The translations under genes and the position numbers were made by a program. From positions 437,001 through 501,000 of the forward strand of contig NZ_JAALXT010000006.1 of the NCBI RefSeq assembly GCF_011634775.1: a stretch of DNA of 64,000 nt, written 5' to 3'. The notes under the pieces were generated by a model, which did no database searches, was not told the DNA's origin, and saw nothing but the letters and a program-made list of their open reading frames with translations. This document shows, one piece after another, positions 9,259 to 21,389 of the stretch. The first letter of the stretch is position 1; each line of letters starts with the position of its first letter. Origin of the DNA: Thalassoroseus pseudoceratinae. Its GTDB lineage: Bacteria > Planctomycetota > Planctomycetia > Planctomycetales > Planctomycetaceae.

Positions 9259-9862
9259 CGACGAATGACTATGCGCCGACATGTCGGTCGTCTATGCTGT
9301 CATTTGGTGCGTCGGTTGAATTGTTGGAATTCCCTTCCAGACGCTCAAAGACCACACCGTTCGGAGTGAACATTTTCGACGTGGTGTGTTGCAGGAAACG
9401 GCGACGAGAAAACGTGGCACGGAAGTATTCGCAGCCTCTCTGGAGAGGCATGGGGGGTCAATGTGAGGCGGCGTTCCATGAACGTATCGACCGCCGCGGA
9501 GCTACCGCTCCGTGCCGCGGGCTTTTTCGTCCTCTTTGCCCAGTTTCGAAAGACGCAAAGGGCTTGGTTCCGCGTGGGCAACTTCTACCGGGTTGGAAAA
9601 ATCACGTCAAGACTTGTCCAGCCACTTTCTCGCCAAGGCTTACTCCCATCGTGTTCTACGATCTGCTCCGGAGTGTCCGTGTTTTATTCCAACGGTTTCA
9701 GGTCACGAAAGTTGTTTCTTGCGTGAGACGTGTCTTTCGTCGCCGTCGTTTCGTTGAAGCATGATGTTTCGGCTGTGCGATTCCCTTGGGTGGCGGCCTC
9801 CAATGGAATTGTCAGTGCAGTTTGGCCGTTGATCACCGTTTTTCATCAGAAGAGAGCGATCC
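9259..9862 (+). promoter_or_regulatory. Long rpoB leader / intergenic region
   Basis: About 600 bases lie between the rplL terminator and the rpoB start with no recognisable gene; the short frames here have no family-like sequence. A second hairpin at 9494-9527 (CCGCGG, a small inner stem, CCGCGG, then five T) could be another attenuator. The length suggests a separate rpoBC promoter, but I cannot point to clear -35/-10 boxes. AGAGAGCGATCC precedes the rpoB ATG. Confidence 0.45.
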
Positions 9863-12800
9863 ATGCCGATTCCAGCAGAGCGAATCGTCCCGACCACAGA
9901 AATCCGCAACTTCGGTGATCTTCCGGAAGAATTCGAGGTCATGTTGCCAGACTTGCTGGCTGACCTTACACGAATTCAGACCGAGTCATACGCTCGGTTC
10001 TTGCAACTCGATCGCCCCGCGCGTGAGCGGAAGGATCAGGGTCTGGAAGAAATTCTGCGGGAAATCTTTCCGATCGAAAGCTACGACGGGCAGTACCGGC
10101 TCGACTACATCAAGTACGAACTCGGCAAGCCTCGCTACACTCCGCTAGAATGCCGTCAGTTGCGGCTTACCTACGGCCGCCCGTTCCGCGTCTGGCTGCG
10201 ATTGGAAAAGGAGCAGCCGGTCGAAGAGGAAGTCTACCTCGGCGACATGCCGATCATGATCGGCGGCGGTGAATTCATCATCAATGGTGCCGAACGGTGT
10301 GTGGTCTCGCAGTTGCACCGTTCCCCGGGTGTGGACTTCGTCCGGACCGACGAACCAGGCGAACGCAAAAACTTCTCCTGCCGAATCATTCCAGAACGTG
10401 GTAGCTGGATTGAACTGGTCATCAGCAAGCGTGATGCCCTCGGCGTGCGGATCGACCAAAGCGGTAAGTTCTCCGCGATGACGCTTCTGCGTGCGATGGA
10501 GAAGGATTACTCCGATGACGAAGCCCTCGTCGATTTGTTCTACAACACCGTCGATGTTGATGTGCATCAAGGTGGAAGCAACGAGCAGTTCGTCGACAAG
10601 TACGCTGCCAAAGACATCGTGTACCCGTCCGGTCACGAACGGTGTGGCGAAATCATCGCCGACGTTGGGCAGAAATTGACGGCTGAGATGTGCGTTCAAG
10701 TCGGTGAATCCGGTTTGGGAACCGTGAAGCTGATCGAGAACATGACGGACGAGTTGGTCCTCTCTAGCATTCTGGATGACGGAACGCACAGCCACGAAGA
10801 AGCGTTGCTCAAGATCTATCAACGTTTGCGACCAGGGAACCCCCCTGCCCTGGACAAAGCTAAAGATCTGTTCCACGAGAAGTTCTTCGAAGTCAACCGC
10901 TACCGTCTGGGTCGAGTCGGTCGATTCCGTATCAATCGGAAGTTCGATCAAGACATTCCTGACACGCAAATGACGCTCGATGCGTTGGATTTCGTCAACG
11001 CCATTAAGTATCTGCTCAAATTGCGAGCCGGTGACGATTCCGCTCGGATCGACGATATCGACAACCTCGGAAACCGGCGGTTGCGAACCATCGACGAACT
11101 CGGAACCGACGAAGTGCGGAAAGGCTTCCTGAAACTTCGCCGAACCGTCCAAGAGCGGATGCAGATGAAAGACGTCGAGGAAATGACTCCTCGGCAGCTC
11201 ATCAATCCGAAAAGTGTTTCGGCGGCGATCGACTACTTCTTCGGTCGCAGCGAACTCAGCCAGGTCGTCGACCAAACCAACCCGCTGTCGATGCTCACGC
11301 ACGAACGCCGGTTGAGTGCTCTCGGTCCGGGCGGTTTGAACCGAAAACGGGCGGGCTTTGAAGTTCGTGACGTGCACATTTCGCACTACGGTCGAATTTG
11401 TCCGATCGAAACGCCGGAAGGAACGAACATCGGTCTGATTTCGTCGCTATCGATCTTCGCGAAAGTTGACGATTACGGCTTCTTGATCGCTCCGTATCGG
11501 AAGGTTGTCGATGGACGCCTGACCGACGAAATCGAATGGCTGCGAGCCGACCAGGAAAGCTACGTCCGCGTGGCTCCGGCGGATACGAAAGTCGACAACG
11601 GTCAGCTGGTCGAAGAACGGGTTTTGGCTCGTCATAACAACGACGTGGTTTGGATTGCCAAGAACGAAGTTCAGTACATCGACTTGGCACCGAGCGAGAT
11701 GGTCGGGGTGTCGGCGGCATTGATTCCGTTCCTCGAACACGACGACGCCAACCGGGCACTCATGGGTTCGAACATGCAACGGCAAGCCGTGCCTTTGTTG
11801 ATTGCCGAACCGCCGCTCGTCGGTACCGGTATGGAACAGTATGTCGCCCGCAACTCCGGGATGGTCGTCCGTAGCGACCGCGATGGCGAAGTTACCTACG
11901 TCGACGCCGATCAGGTTCACGTTGAAGGCAAGAAGTTCCCCATGCGGAAGTTCACCGGCCTCAACGAGCGAACCTGCCTCACGCAAAAACCGACCGTCCA
12001 TGTCGGGCAGAAAGTCCGCAAGGGCGATATGCTCTGCGACAGTGCCGCCACTCGCGACGGCGAATTGGCTCTCGGTCGGAACGTGCTCGTAGCCTTCATG
12101 AGTTGGGAAGGTTACAACTTTGAAGACGCGATTATCCTCTCCGAGCGATTGGTGAAGGAAGACGTCTACACGTCGATTCACATTGACGAATTCGATGTCG
12201 AAATTCGTGAGACGAAACTCGGGAAGGAAGAGTTCACTCGCGACATTCCCAACGTCTCCGAGAAAGCTCTACGGCATCTCGATGAAGACGGTATCGTCCA
12301 AATCGGAACACGCGTCTCGCCCGGCGACATTCTGGTCGGGAAAGTAAGTCCGAAAGCGAAAAGCGAACTCACGCCAGAAGAAAAGCTGTTGCACGCGATC
12401 TTCGGGCGAGCCGGTGAAGATGTGAAGAATGAATCGCTCGACGTGCCTTCGGGTGTCGAGGGGATTGTGATTCACACCGAACGCTTCGCTCGACAAATGA
12501 GTCTTTCGGACATCGAACGCAAGAAGTTCCAAATGGAACTCAAGAAGACTGAGGAGAAAGGCAACGAGTCCGTCGCGGCTGCGTTCCAGAAGTTCCTCGG
12601 CCCGTTCGAAGAAGCCTATGGTCAAACGGTGATCGATGATGACGGTCGTCCAATGAAATCATTGGAAGATCAGAAGGTCGTGGCTGAATTCGCCGTTCGA
12701 TTCCCTGAATGGTACGAACGACTGGATGCGGGTAGCCCGAAGAAAGAAGCCGACCTGCGAAAAGTCATGGACGAGCATTGGTCGCTGGTCGAGGAAGCCC

Positions 12801-13597
12801 TCGACGAACGTGATCACGCTCTGAACAGTATGAAACGCGGGGACGAGTTGCCCTCGGGTGTGCTGCAAATGGTGAAAGTGTATGTCGCCAGTAAACGGCA
12901 GATTTCCGTTGGTGACAAGATGGCTGGTCGTCACGGGAACAAAGGGGTTATCTCGAAGGTCCTCCCGATCGAAGACATGCCGTACCTTCCGGATGGCACG
13001 CCAATCGACATCATCCTCAACCCGCTCGGTGTGCCGAGCCGGATGAACGTGGGTCAGATTCTCGAAACTCACCTTGGATGGGCTGCCGGGAATATCGGTT
13101 ATCGTTGTGTGTGCCCGGTGTTCGACGGTGCTCCCGAAGAGCAGATCAAAGCGGCCCTCAACGAAGCTGGGCTCCCCGAAGACGGTAAGGTTCACCTTCG
13201 TGACGGCCGAACTGGGGAAGTTCTCGAACAGAAAACGACGGTTGGCTACATCTACATGCTCAAGCTGCACCACCTTGTCGACGACAAGGTTCACGCTCGA
13301 GCCACCGGACCGTACAGCCTCATCACCCAACAACCACTCGGCGGGAAAGCCCGTTTCGGTGGTCAACGATTCGGGGAGATGGAAGTGTGGGCTCTCGAGG
13401 CCTACGGGGCGGCGTACATTCTGCAAGAGTTGCTCACCGTGAAGAGTGACGACGTGGAAGGCCGAACCAAAATCTACGAAAGCATGGTCAAAGGTGAGAA
13501 CACCCTCGAAGCTGGTACCCCAGCTAGTTTCGACGTGCTCAACAACGAAATTCGCGGCCTGTGTTTGAACCTGACTTTGGAGAAGAATCAAGTGTGA
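9863..13597 (+). CDS. rpoB: DNA-directed RNA polymerase subunit beta
   Basis: This 1244-aa catalytic subunit opens with [21 protein letters not shown] and carries the protrusion, fork ([17 protein letters not shown]), and C-terminal DNA-binding/flap and clamp segments ([13 protein letters not shown] and [18 protein letters not shown]). The rifampicin-pocket region around [20 protein letters not shown] is intact. The protein forms most of the active-site cleft with RpoC. It is 122 bases upstream of rpoC and probably co-transcribed with it. Confidence 0.98.
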   Translation: MPIPAERIVPTTEIRNFGDLPEEFEVMLPDLLADLTRIQTESYARFLQLDRPARERKDQGLEEILREIFPIESYDGQYRLDYIKYELGKPRYTPLECRQLRLTYGRPFRVWLRLEKEQPVEEEVYLGDMPIMIGGGEFIINGAERCVVSQLHRSPGVDFVRTDEPGERKNFSCRIIPERGSWIELVISKRDALGVRIDQSGKFSAMTLLRAMEKDYSDDEALVDLFYNTVDVDVHQGGSNEQFVDKYAAKDIVYPSGHERCGEIIADVGQKLTAEMCVQVGESGLGTVKLIENMTDELVLSSILDDGTHSHEEALLKIYQRLRPGNPPALDKAKDLFHEKFFEVNRYRLGRVGRFRINRKFDQDIPDTQMTLDALDFVNAIKYLLKLRAGDDSARIDDIDNLGNRRLRTIDELGTDEVRKGFLKLRRTVQERMQMKDVEEMTPRQLINPKSVSAAIDYFFGRSELSQVVDQTNPLSMLTHERRLSALGPGGLNRKRAGFEVRDVHISHYGRICPIETPEGTNIGLISSLSIFAKVDDYGFLIAPYRKVVDGRLTDEIEWLRADQESYVRVAPADTKVDNGQLVEERVLARHNNDVVWIAKNEVQYIDLAPSEMVGVSAALIPFLEHDDANRALMGSNMQRQAVPLLIAEPPLVGTGMEQYVARNSGMVVRSDRDGEVTYVDADQVHVEGKKFPMRKFTGLNERTCLTQKPTVHVGQKVRKGDMLCDSAATRDGELALGRNVLVAFMSWEGYNFEDAIILSERLVKEDVYTSIHIDEFDVEIRETKLGKEEFTRDIPNVSEKALRHLDEDGIVQIGTRVSPGDILVGKVSPKAKSELTPEEKLLHAIFGRAGEDVKNESLDVPSGVEGIVIHTERFARQMSLSDIERKKFQMELKKTEEKGNESVAAAFQKFLGPFEEAYGQTVIDDDGRPMKSLEDQKVVAEFAVRFPEWYERLDAGSPKKEADLRKVMDEHWSLVEEALDERDHALNSMKRGDELPSGVLQMVKVYVASKRQISVGDKMAGRHGNKGVISKVLPIEDMPYLPDGTPIDIILNPLGVPSRMNVGQILETHLGWAAGNIGYRCVCPVFDGAPEEQIKAALNEAGLPEDGKVHLRDGRTGEVLEQKTTVGYIYMLKLHHLVDDKVHARATGPYSLITQQPLGGKARFGGQRFGEMEVWALEAYGAAYILQELLTVKSDDVEGRTKIYESMVKGENTLEAGTPASFDVLNNEIRGLCLNLTLEKNQV

Positions 13598-13719
13598 GAT
13601 AGCCGTTGCATCTCGCATCGGGCATGAACTGTAGTTCCTGCCCGGTGCCAACTGAAGATTCCGCCGTCTTCTATCTAAAAGCCTCCATCTTCTCTGATCA
13701 CAACCTGGAGTGACAAAGT

Positions 13720-16700
13720 ATGGCAATCACCGAATCAGCCTACGAACGCGTTAACGATTACGGCTCGGTGAAAATCGGGTTGGCGAGTCCGCACGATATT
13801 CGTTCCTGGAGTTTTGGCGAAGTCAAAAAACCGGAAACGATTAACTACCGGACCTATCGTCCCGAACGCGATGGGCTGTTCTGCGAACGGATTTTCGGGC
13901 CTGAAAAGGACTGGGAATGTGCTTGCGGCAAATATCGCGGTATGAAATACAAAGGCATGATCTGCGACCGCTGCGGTGTGAAAGTCACTCACAGCCGCGT
14001 ACGCCGGAAGCGGATGGGCCACATCGAATTGGCGGCTCCGGTCGTTCACATTTGGTTCTTCAAGAGCATGCCGTCCCGCTTGGGTGCGTTGCTCAACATG
14101 AAGACGACCAGCCTGGAAAAAGTCATTTACTTCCAGGACTACGCCGTCATCGATCCCGGCGATACACCACTCCGTCGTGGCCAACTCATCACCGAAGACG
14201 AAGCCCGCCAAGCCCGTGAAAAGTACGGACACGGCTCCTTCGAAATCGACATGGGAGCCGAAGCGGTCAAGAAATTGCTCGAGACGATTAACCTCGTCGA
14301 AGAGTCGGTGCAGTTGCGTCGCGATCTGCGTGAGACTGGCTCACAGCAGAAGATGAAGGACTACATCAAACGGCTGAAAATCGTCGAGGCCCTTCGCGAC
14401 AGTGACAACCGTCCCGAGTGGATGGTGCTCGATTGCGTGCCGGTCATTCCGCCGGACTTGCGTCCGTTGGTGCTCCTCGATAGCGGCAACTTCGCGACCA
14501 GCGACTTGAACGACCTGTACCGCCGAATCATCAACCGAAACAACCGGTTGAAGAAATTGGTCGACCTCAACGCACCGGAAGTCATCGTCCGCAACGAAAA
14601 GCGGATGTTGCAACAATCGGTCGATGCCCTCTTCGACAACAACCGCTGTAAGCGACCAGTGCTCGGTTCCTCCAACCGACCGCTCAAGTCACTGACTGAC
14701 ATGATCAAAGGGAAGCAAGGTCGCTTCCGTGAGAACTTGCTCGGGAAACGGGTCGACTATTCCGCTCGTTCGGTGATCGTCGTCGGTCCGGAACTCAAAT
14801 TGAACCAATGTGGTCTGCCGAAAAAGATCGCGTTGGAACTCTATCAACCATTCATCATTCGCCGGCTCAAAGAACTTGGTCACGCCGACACTATCAAGAG
14901 CGCCAAACGGATGCTCGAACGTCGGGACGACGAAGTTTGGGACATCTTGGAAGAGGTGATCACCAATCACCCAGTGCTTCTGAACCGTGCTCCAACTTTG
15001 CACCGGATGGGGATTCAAGCCTTCGAACCAGTGTTGGTGGAAGGGAACGCGATCCGTGTTCACCCGCTGGTTTGTAAGGGGTTCAACGCCGACTTCGACG
15101 GCGACCAAATGGCGGTTCACTTGCCATTGTCGATCGAAGCTCAGGTCGAAGCAACCACGCTGATGCTTTCGACGAACAACATTTTTGGACCGGCGAACGG
15201 GGCACCGATTATCGCCGCGACCCAAGACATCGTCATGGGTTGCTACTACCTCACGGTGAAACGTCCAGAGATGGAACGTTGGGGTTGGAGCGGCGAAAAC
15301 GGCGAGAAACGGCTCATCGAATTCTCTTCGCCGGACGAAGTCTTTACGGCATTGGCTCAAGGACGAGTCCGTCGGCACGACATCATCAAAGTTCGTTTGC
15401 CGAAGGATCGTCAAGTTCGCGGCGAAGGTGCGGAAGATTATCGCCCTGGCCGACTGATTGAAACCACCGTCGGTCGCGTGTTGTTTAACGACATCCTGCC
15501 GAAGGGTATGGTGTACTACAACATCACGATGACGAGTAAAGAACTCGCCAACGTGATTTCCGACAGCTACCTCGAACTGAGCCGGAAGGCGACCATCGAG
15601 CTGCTCGACTCGATGAAAGAAATTGGTTTCCGCGAGGCGACCAATAGTGGGATTTCTTTCGGAACCAGCGACCTGAAAACGCCGGACGAAAAGTTCAGCG
15701 TGATTAAGGCAACGGAGAAAGAAGTCCTCAAGCAAATGAAGCTTTACAGTCGCGGGGTGATTACCGACCAAGAACGGTACAACACCGTGCTCGACTTGTG
15801 GACGCACGCTCGGGAAGAAATTACCGAAGCGATGATGCACGAGTTGGAACACGATACCCGCGATGAAGGCAAGTACGTCAACCCCGTGTTCCTGATGGCT
15901 CACTCGGGTGCTCGTGGTGGTAAAGAGCAGATGCGACAGCTCGCCGGGATGCGGGGGCTGATGGCCAAGCCGTCTGGTGAGATTATTGAAACGCCGATCA
16001 AAGCGAACTTCCGTGAAGGTTTGTCGGTGCTTGAATACTTCTCCTCGACCCACGGTGCTCGGAAAGGTCTGGCGGACACCGCTTTGAAAACCGCCGACTC
16101 TGGTTACCTCACGCGTAAGTTGGCGGACATCTGCCAAAACGTTGTGATCACCGAAGAGGACTGCGGAACCACTCAGGGCATCACCCGAGGGATTCTCTAT
16201 CGGGGCGAGAAAGTCGAAGTCAGTCTGGCCGACGCGATTCGCGGACGGGTCTCGCGGACAAACATTGTCCACCCGATTACGGACGAAGTCATCGTGCGTG
16301 AGAATCAACTCATCACGGTCGATATCGCTCGAAAAATCGAGGACATGGGTCTGGCGAAAATCCAGGTACGGTCTCCGATGACGTGCGAAAGCCGACTTGG
16401 TCTATGCCGTCTCTGTTACGGGATGGACCTCTCGACCGGTTCGCTCGTCGAAGACGGTTTGGCCGCTGGGATCATCGCGGCCCAGTCGATCGGTGAGCCG
16501 GGAACGCAGCTCACCATGCGGACGTTCCACGTCGGTGGGACGGCCAGCCGGGACATCGAAGAGAGCGAACTTAAGAGTCGTCGAGCCGGGAAGGTCAAGT
16601 TCACGCAGATTCGCAGCGTGATCAACAACGAAGGCCAGAACATCGTCCTCACCAAGGACGGTCAAATCACCGTTCTCGACCCGAAAGACCGCGAACTCGA

Positions 16701-18114
16701 AACCTACAAAGTTCCGAACGGTGCGACTTTGCTCGTGACCGAAGACCAGGACGTCAAAGAAGACGATGTCCTCTGTCGATGGGACCCGCACTCGGTGCCG
16801 ATTCTCTCGGAAGAAGGCGGTTGGGTGAAACTGGTGGACTGTATCGAAGGCCGCACCGTGCGGTCGGAAAAAGAGTCCAGCGGGAACATCCGACAAACCG
16901 TTATCGAGCACAAAGGCGACGTGCACCCGCAGATCGTTGTGCAAGACAAAGACGGCAAAGCCCTCAAGTACTATCCGCTGCCAGAAGGTGCGAGCATCGA
17001 CGTCCAAGACGACGACGAAGTCGCCGCCGGTCGGGTGTTGGCTCGGACGCCGCGTGCCGCCGCCGGGACGCAGGACATTACCGGGGGTCTGCCTCGGGTG
17101 ACGGAACTGTTCGAAGCTCGAAAACCGAAAGATCCGGCTGTGATCGCCGAAATCGACGGCGTCATCGAGATCGGTGAGAAGAAACGCGGTAAGCGAATCA
17201 TCATCGTGGTCGGTGAAGACGGTTCGGAAGTGGAACACGTCGTGCCGCCGGGCAAGCAGTTGCTGGTCGAAGGTGGTCAGAAGGTGAAAGCGGGAACGGC
17301 CCTGATTGCCGGTCCGCTCGTGCCTCACGACATCCTCCGTGTGCAAGGTGCTGAGGAAGTGCAACAATATCTGTTGCACGAAATCCAAAGCGTCTACCAA
17401 GCTCAGCGGGTGGATATCGACGACAAGCACATCGAAATCGTTGTGTCGCAGATGCTGCGGAAGATTCGCATCGAAGACACCGGCGACACCGAATTGCTGC
17501 CGGGCGTTTTGGTCGACAAGTTCGAGTTCCGCCGCATCAACGAAGAACTCATGGACAAAGTCCGGGTCACGGACTCGGGTGCCGCGGACTTCAAAGTCGA
17601 CGAAGTGGTTCCGCTCGATTTGATCGAGGAAGTCAACGAAGACTTGGAAGCCGCCAACGAACCGACGGTGAAATACACCAAGCCGCGGGCGGCAACCGGA
17701 ACGACTCAGTTGCTGGGGATTACCAAAGCTTCGGTGCAAAGCGAAAGCTTCATCTCGGCGGCGAGTTTCCAGGAAACGACGAAGGTTCTCACCGAAGCGG
17801 CGTTGGCTGGCAAGATCGACAATCTCGTTGGTCTGAAGGAAAACGTCATCCTTGGGCACTTGGTGCCAGCGGGAACCGGGTTCCATACGCATCAGAATTC
17901 CGAAGTCCGCATTCACGAGGAAGCCCTCGAAGAACTGCGAGCGGAAAAAGAACGCATTCACGCCAACCGCATGAATATGCTCAACGAGCCAACCGGCTCC
18001 GAACTGGGTAGCGGTGGAAATGGCAGTCCTTCGACTCCGGCGTCGGCGGAAGTCGAAGCGGAACAGGCCAAAGCTCGTGAAGTGCTCGACAAACTCGTTC
18101 CTGACGAGAACTAA
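13720..18114 (+). CDS. rpoC: DNA-directed RNA polymerase subunit beta-prime
   Basis: This 1464-aa subunit holds the catalytic Mg site: [12 protein letters not shown] has its three aspartates at 458, 460 and 462. The N-terminal zinc finger cysteines are C67, C69, C82 and C85. A second cysteine cluster near residues 811 and 888-898 ([17 protein letters not shown]) forms the other zinc site. The trigger-loop region contains [24 protein letters not shown] low-complexity tail ([14 protein letters not shown] and charged residues) extends past the omega-binding end. A terminator follows 18 bases after the stop. Confidence 0.98.
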   Translation: MAITESAYERVNDYGSVKIGLASPHDIRSWSFGEVKKPETINYRTYRPERDGLFCERIFGPEKDWECACGKYRGMKYKGMICDRCGVKVTHSRVRRKRMGHIELAAPVVHIWFFKSMPSRLGALLNMKTTSLEKVIYFQDYAVIDPGDTPLRRGQLITEDEARQAREKYGHGSFEIDMGAEAVKKLLETINLVEESVQLRRDLRETGSQQKMKDYIKRLKIVEALRDSDNRPEWMVLDCVPVIPPDLRPLVLLDSGNFATSDLNDLYRRIINRNNRLKKLVDLNAPEVIVRNEKRMLQQSVDALFDNNRCKRPVLGSSNRPLKSLTDMIKGKQGRFRENLLGKRVDYSARSVIVVGPELKLNQCGLPKKIALELYQPFIIRRLKELGHADTIKSAKRMLERRDDEVWDILEEVITNHPVLLNRAPTLHRMGIQAFEPVLVEGNAIRVHPLVCKGFNADFDGDQMAVHLPLSIEAQVEATTLMLSTNNIFGPANGAPIIAATQDIVMGCYYLTVKRPEMERWGWSGENGEKRLIEFSSPDEVFTALAQGRVRRHDIIKVRLPKDRQVRGEGAEDYRPGRLIETTVGRVLFNDILPKGMVYYNITMTSKELANVISDSYLELSRKATIELLDSMKEIGFREATNSGISFGTSDLKTPDEKFSVIKATEKEVLKQMKLYSRGVITDQERYNTVLDLWTHAREEITEAMMHELEHDTRDEGKYVNPVFLMAHSGARGGKEQMRQLAGMRGLMAKPSGEIIETPIKANFREGLSVLEYFSSTHGARKGLADTALKTADSGYLTRKLADICQNVVITEEDCGTTQGITRGILYRGEKVEVSLADAIRGRVSRTNIVHPITDEVIVRENQLITVDIARKIEDMGLAKIQVRSPMTCESRLGLCRLCYGMDLSTGSLVEDGLAAGIIAAQSIGEPGTQLTMRTFHVGGTASRDIEESELKSRRAGKVKFTQIRSVINNEGQNIVLTKDGQITVLDPKDRELETYKVPNGATLLVTEDQDVKEDDVLCRWDPHSVPILSEEGGWVKLVDCIEGRTVRSEKESSGNIRQTVIEHKGDVHPQIVVQDKDGKALKYYPLPEGASIDVQDDDEVAAGRVLARTPRAAAGTQDITGGLPRVTELFEARKPKDPAVIAEIDGVIEIGEKKRGKRIIIVVGEDGSEVEHVVPPGKQLLVEGGQKVKAGTALIAGPLVPHDILRVQGAEEVQQYLLHEIQSVYQAQRVDIDDKHIEIVVSQMLRKIRIEDTGDTELLPGVLVDKFEFRRINEELMDKVRVTDSGAADFKVDEVVPLDLIEEVNEDLEAANEPTVKYTKPRAATGTTQLLGITKASVQSESFISAASFQETTKVLTEAALAGKIDNLVGLKENVILGHLVPAGTGFHTHQNSEVRIHEEALEELRAEKERIHANRMNMLNEPTGSELGSGGNGSPSTPASAEVEAEQAKAREVLDKLVPDEN

Positions 18115-18132
18115 TCGAATCGAAAATCTAGG

Positions 18133-18163
18133 AACCGACCCAGTGATCTGGGTCGGTTTTTTT
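18133..18163 (+). terminator. Rho-independent terminator after rpoC
   Basis: A perfect 10-bp stem (AACCGACCCA paired with TGGGTCGGTT) with a 6-base loop runs into seven T. It closes the translation/transcription superoperon. Confidence 0.92.
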
Positions 18164-18357
18164 GTATCTATTCACAAAACTCTCATCAAAACCCCGGTAG
18201 AAAACGACAGCTAACAGGCCTACAATCGGCCACTTCTTTCGCGGGAATTGCGTTCACTTCCGTCTCAGTTTCAATCATTTTTCGCCCGCCCTGCACCTCC
18301 AACCCCAACTCCCGCTCCACCACACACGCTCGACTTCAACAACGAAAGCGCTCACGG

Positions 18358-19311
18358 ATGTCCTCTCACGACCTCGAATCGCTCAACGCTACACTCGATG
18401 TATTCCTGTCGGATGTTCTCGAAGGGCTCACCGAATCGCCGAAAACCTTGCCAAGCAAGTACTTTTACGACGAAACCGGTTCAAAGCTCTTCGATCAGAT
18501 ATGCGAACTCGATGAGTATTATCTCACACGCACCGAGTTGGGAATTATGCGTCGTCACTGCGGTGAAATGGCGAATGCGATCGGTGCGGGCAGTATGCTG
18601 ATCGAATATGGCAGCGGGAGCAGTTTGAAGACGCGGATGCTACTGGATGCACTTCAACCCAACGTGCATTACGTGCCGGTCGATATTTCCGGCGACTATC
18701 TGTATGCGATTGCCGATCGGTTGCGAGACCGTTATCCCGCCATCGAGATCGACCCTGTCTGCACCGATTTCACGCAGCCCTTCAAGTTGCCGGAGAATTC
18801 CGACGCTCATCATGTCGTCTATTTCCCGGGTTCCACGATCGGAAACTTCAGCCCAACCGAAGCGGTCGATCTTCTGTCCAACATTGCGGACCAAGTCGGT
18901 TCCGGTGGTGGGTTGCTGATTGGTGTCGATCTTTGGAAGTCCCCGGAACTTCTCCACCCCGCCTACAGCGATTCTTCCGGCGTGACGGCGGAGTTCAACT
19001 ACAACTTGCTGCGACGAATCAACTCTGAATTCGGTGCCGACTTTGAGATTTCGCAATTCCAGCACGAAGCCCGTGTGAATGCGGCCGAACATCGAATGGA
19101 ATCTCATCTGGTTTCGCTGTCCGATCAGGTCGTGGAGATTGATGGTTCCTCGATCGAGTTCGCGGAAGGCGAGTCCATCCACACGGAATGTTCTTACAAG
19201 TACACGCAATCGATGTTTACAGAAATGGCTGGCGACGCGGGTTTTGACGTCGATCGCGTTTGGCGAGACGAAGAGAAGAACTTCACCGTGCAATACCTGG
19301 TTGCACGGTAG
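18358..19311 (+). CDS. egtD: L-histidine N-alpha-methyltransferase (EgtD-like)
   Basis: This 317-aa SAM-dependent methyltransferase matches the EgtD family (Methyltransf_33). The N-terminal block has KYFYDETGSKLFDQIC and YYLTRTELGI. The SAM-binding loop LIEYGSGSSLKTRMLL is at about residues 81-96, followed by YFPGSTIGNFSP. Near the C-terminus HTECSYKYT keeps the Glu and Ser that bind the histidine amino group in characterised EgtD. EgtD makes hercynine, the first intermediate of ergothioneine. No EgtB-type sulfoxide synthase gene is nearby, so the rest of the pathway must be elsewhere or the product may be hercynine. It stands alone after the rpoC terminator, with about 190 bases between. Confidence 0.88.
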   Translation: MSSHDLESLNATLDVFLSDVLEGLTESPKTLPSKYFYDETGSKLFDQICELDEYYLTRTELGIMRRHCGEMANAIGAGSMLIEYGSGSSLKTRMLLDALQPNVHYVPVDISGDYLYAIADRLRDRYPAIEIDPVCTDFTQPFKLPENSDAHHVVYFPGSTIGNFSPTEAVDLLSNIADQVGSGGGLLIGVDLWKSPELLHPAYSDSSGVTAEFNYNLLRRINSEFGADFEISQFQHEARVNAAEHRMESHLVSLSDQVVEIDGSSIEFAEGESIHTECSYKYTQSMFTEMAGDAGFDVDRVWRDEEKNFTVQYLVAR

Positions 19312-19500
19312 ACCGTCCCGGATTTCGCTCGCGGGAAATGGAGAATCGTTTGCCGCTTTGGCTGCGTTTTCGTTAGGATTCTTCAATCCCACGATGCCCG
19401 ACAACAATCAACTCGCATGATTTCCTGAGTTTCCGCGGATCCGTTTGGCATCAAAAACGTTGACGAGACAAAGCCAACGCAAACGACGCCGAGCCGGTCC

Positions 19501-21336
19501 ATGAATGACAAACCGCAAACTCTCCAGAGTTTCGAGTCGACAAACACCCTGAATCCCACCAAAGTCAATCGACTACGGTGGGCCGAGGGGGCGAGCATCG
19601 TCTTGGGGGTGGTGTCGACGGTCATCCTCAACGGCTTGAGACAACTCGATGGGCTGAACCAGTACGAACTGGGAATCGCCGTCTGTGTCACGATGTTGTT
19701 TTTGACGGCTTCGCTCATTCTCCGTTATCGCTGGTCCCTCACGAAGTCGACGTTTCGGCGACGAAATCGCTGGCGTATTCTGATCAGTGCGGTTTGGACG
19801 TTCGGCAGTTTGTCGATTCCGATTTGGGGAGACACTTTCGCCGACTCGCACTTTGCGGCGTTGGTGCAGTTCTCGGAAATTTGCATCCTTTGCCGAGCAT
19901 TCGTGGATGCCATCTATCTGACCCGCGAATTCACGGCCCGAAGCGGCGGCAATCCGGCTCCTCTGTTGGTGGGTTCGTTTATGGTGCTCATTGGTGTGGG
20001 CACTCTGCTGCTCCTTTTGCCCAGAGCCTATGCCGACCAAGCCCAAGTTCCGGATAACTTCACCGACCAATTTCGCATCGCATTATTCACCGCGACCAGT
20101 GCGAGTTGTGTGACGGGATTGATTGTGGTCGATACGCCCACATATTGGAGTCGTATGGGACATGCGGTGATTCTCGGGCTCTTTCAAATCGGCGGTTTGG
20201 GCATCATGACCTGCGGAGCATTCTTCGCAGTCGCGGCTGGACGAGCAATGAAAGCGCGGGAACGAGCTGCCTTGCACGAACTGCTCGAAGCCGACCAACC
20301 CGGTCAGGTGAAACGACTTGTCCTGGGAATCTTAGGCTTTACACTCATTTCCGAACTCGTGGGGGCGGTGTGTATTTCGGGCCTTTTCGCTGAGGAAAGT
20401 TTCGGAGATCGCGTGTTTCTCAGCGTGTTCCATTCCGTGAGTGCGTTCTGTAATGCGGGGTTTTCGCTGACGGAGAATAGCTTCGTTGGTTACGGGCACC
20501 GTTGGCAGGTTTGGGGCGGCGTGTGCGGGTTGATCATTGTGGGCGGCTTGGGGTTCGCCACGCTGTATAACATTTTTCTATACACGCGGATGCAGTTGGT
20601 ATCGATTCGGACAACGCCGTTGTTCAATCTTCCGAAAACTCGCCCTCGGCTTTCGGTGTCGGCTCGGATTGTGTTGACCACGACCATCGTGCTGTTGGTG
20701 GGTGGCACGATTTCCTTCTTCTTACTTGAAGTCACCGGCCGACCCGCCGACGACCCACAAGCCAACATTTCCTTCGGTCAGCGGATTTCCGAAGCCTGGT
20801 TTCAGGCGGTGACATTCCGCACGGCGGGGTTCAACACCGTCGATATGGACGCCCTTACGCCGGCCACGAAACTTTTGGGCATCATGCTGATGTTCATCGG
20901 AGCCGCTCCCGGTTCGACTGGCGGGGGAATCAAAGTCACCGCGATCGCGTTGGTCGTCCTGAGACTCCGAAACATTCTGCAAGGACGCCAACGCATCGAA
21001 GTTCACAAGCGAATCATTCCCGATTTCCTCGTCAACCGGGCACTCACGATCGTCGCGTTGGGCGTGTTATGCGTGATGACCGTAACGATGTTGCTCACCA
21101 TTTTTGAACGCAATGAAACCGCGTTCATGAATCACCTGTTTGAATCCGTGAGTGCCTTTGCCACCGTTGGTGTTTCGGCGATTGGAACTCACACTTTGCA
21201 TCCGATTTCTCAGTACGTGATTATGGTGACGATGTTTCTCGGCCGAATCGGCCCGCTCACACTGTTCATCGCGCTCGCCGGTGCACCGAAACCGCTACGG
21301 TACGATTACCCCGAGGAACGTGTGAACCTCGGTTGA
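19501..21336 (+). CDS. TrkH/KtrB-family potassium uptake membrane subunit
   Basis: This 611-aa polytopic protein has the four P-loop repeats of the Trk/Ktr/HKT superfamily: TSASCVTGLIV, VSAFCNAGFSL, VTFRTAGFNTVD and VSAFATVGVSAIG. Each selectivity-filter glycine is preserved (about residues 206, 320, 444 and 558). About 150 residues with several hydrophobic segments precede the first repeat, longer than in Bacillus KtrB (about 450 aa). It is followed 53 bases later by its cytoplasmic RCK partner, so the pair should form a nucleotide-gated K+ uptake system. I assign the family, not the exact TrkH or KtrB subtype. Confidence 0.92.
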   Translation: MNDKPQTLQSFESTNTLNPTKVNRLRWAEGASIVLGVVSTVILNGLRQLDGLNQYELGIAVCVTMLFLTASLILRYRWSLTKSTFRRRNRWRILISAVWTFGSLSIPIWGDTFADSHFAALVQFSEICILCRAFVDAIYLTREFTARSGGNPAPLLVGSFMVLIGVGTLLLLLPRAYADQAQVPDNFTDQFRIALFTATSASCVTGLIVVDTPTYWSRMGHAVILGLFQIGGLGIMTCGAFFAVAAGRAMKARERAALHELLEADQPGQVKRLVLGILGFTLISELVGAVCISGLFAEESFGDRVFLSVFHSVSAFCNAGFSLTENSFVGYGHRWQVWGGVCGLIIVGGLGFATLYNIFLYTRMQLVSIRTTPLFNLPKTRPRLSVSARIVLTTTIVLLVGGTISFFLLEVTGRPADDPQANISFGQRISEAWFQAVTFRTAGFNTVDMDALTPATKLLGIMLMFIGAAPGSTGGGIKVTAIALVVLRLRNILQGRQRIEVHKRIIPDFLVNRALTIVALGVLCVMTVTMLLTIFERNETAFMNHLFESVSAFATVGVSAIGTHTLHPISQYVIMVTMFLGRIGPLTLFIALAGAPKPLRYDYPEERVNLG

Positions 21337-21389
21337 TTCCCCACAATCACACCCGTCATGTGGCCCCGTATTCATTTTGAGCAAGAGTT

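Noticed and set aside
9240-9764. 174-codon open frame in the rplL-rpoB spacer
   Set aside because: It starts inside the terminator hairpin, has no plausible ribosome-binding site, and the translation looks random.
9259-9862. RNase P, tmRNA or SRP RNA in the larger intergenic regions
   Set aside because: I looked for their conserved cores in 396-906, 9259-9862, 23614-24066 and 29957-30308 and recognised none. A covariance-model scan would be decisive.
14689-17961. Very long minus-strand open frames opposite rpoC (539 and 519 codons)
   Set aside because: RpoC is certain on the plus strand. The antisense frames have unnatural compositions (rich in His, Phe and Asp) and are shadows.
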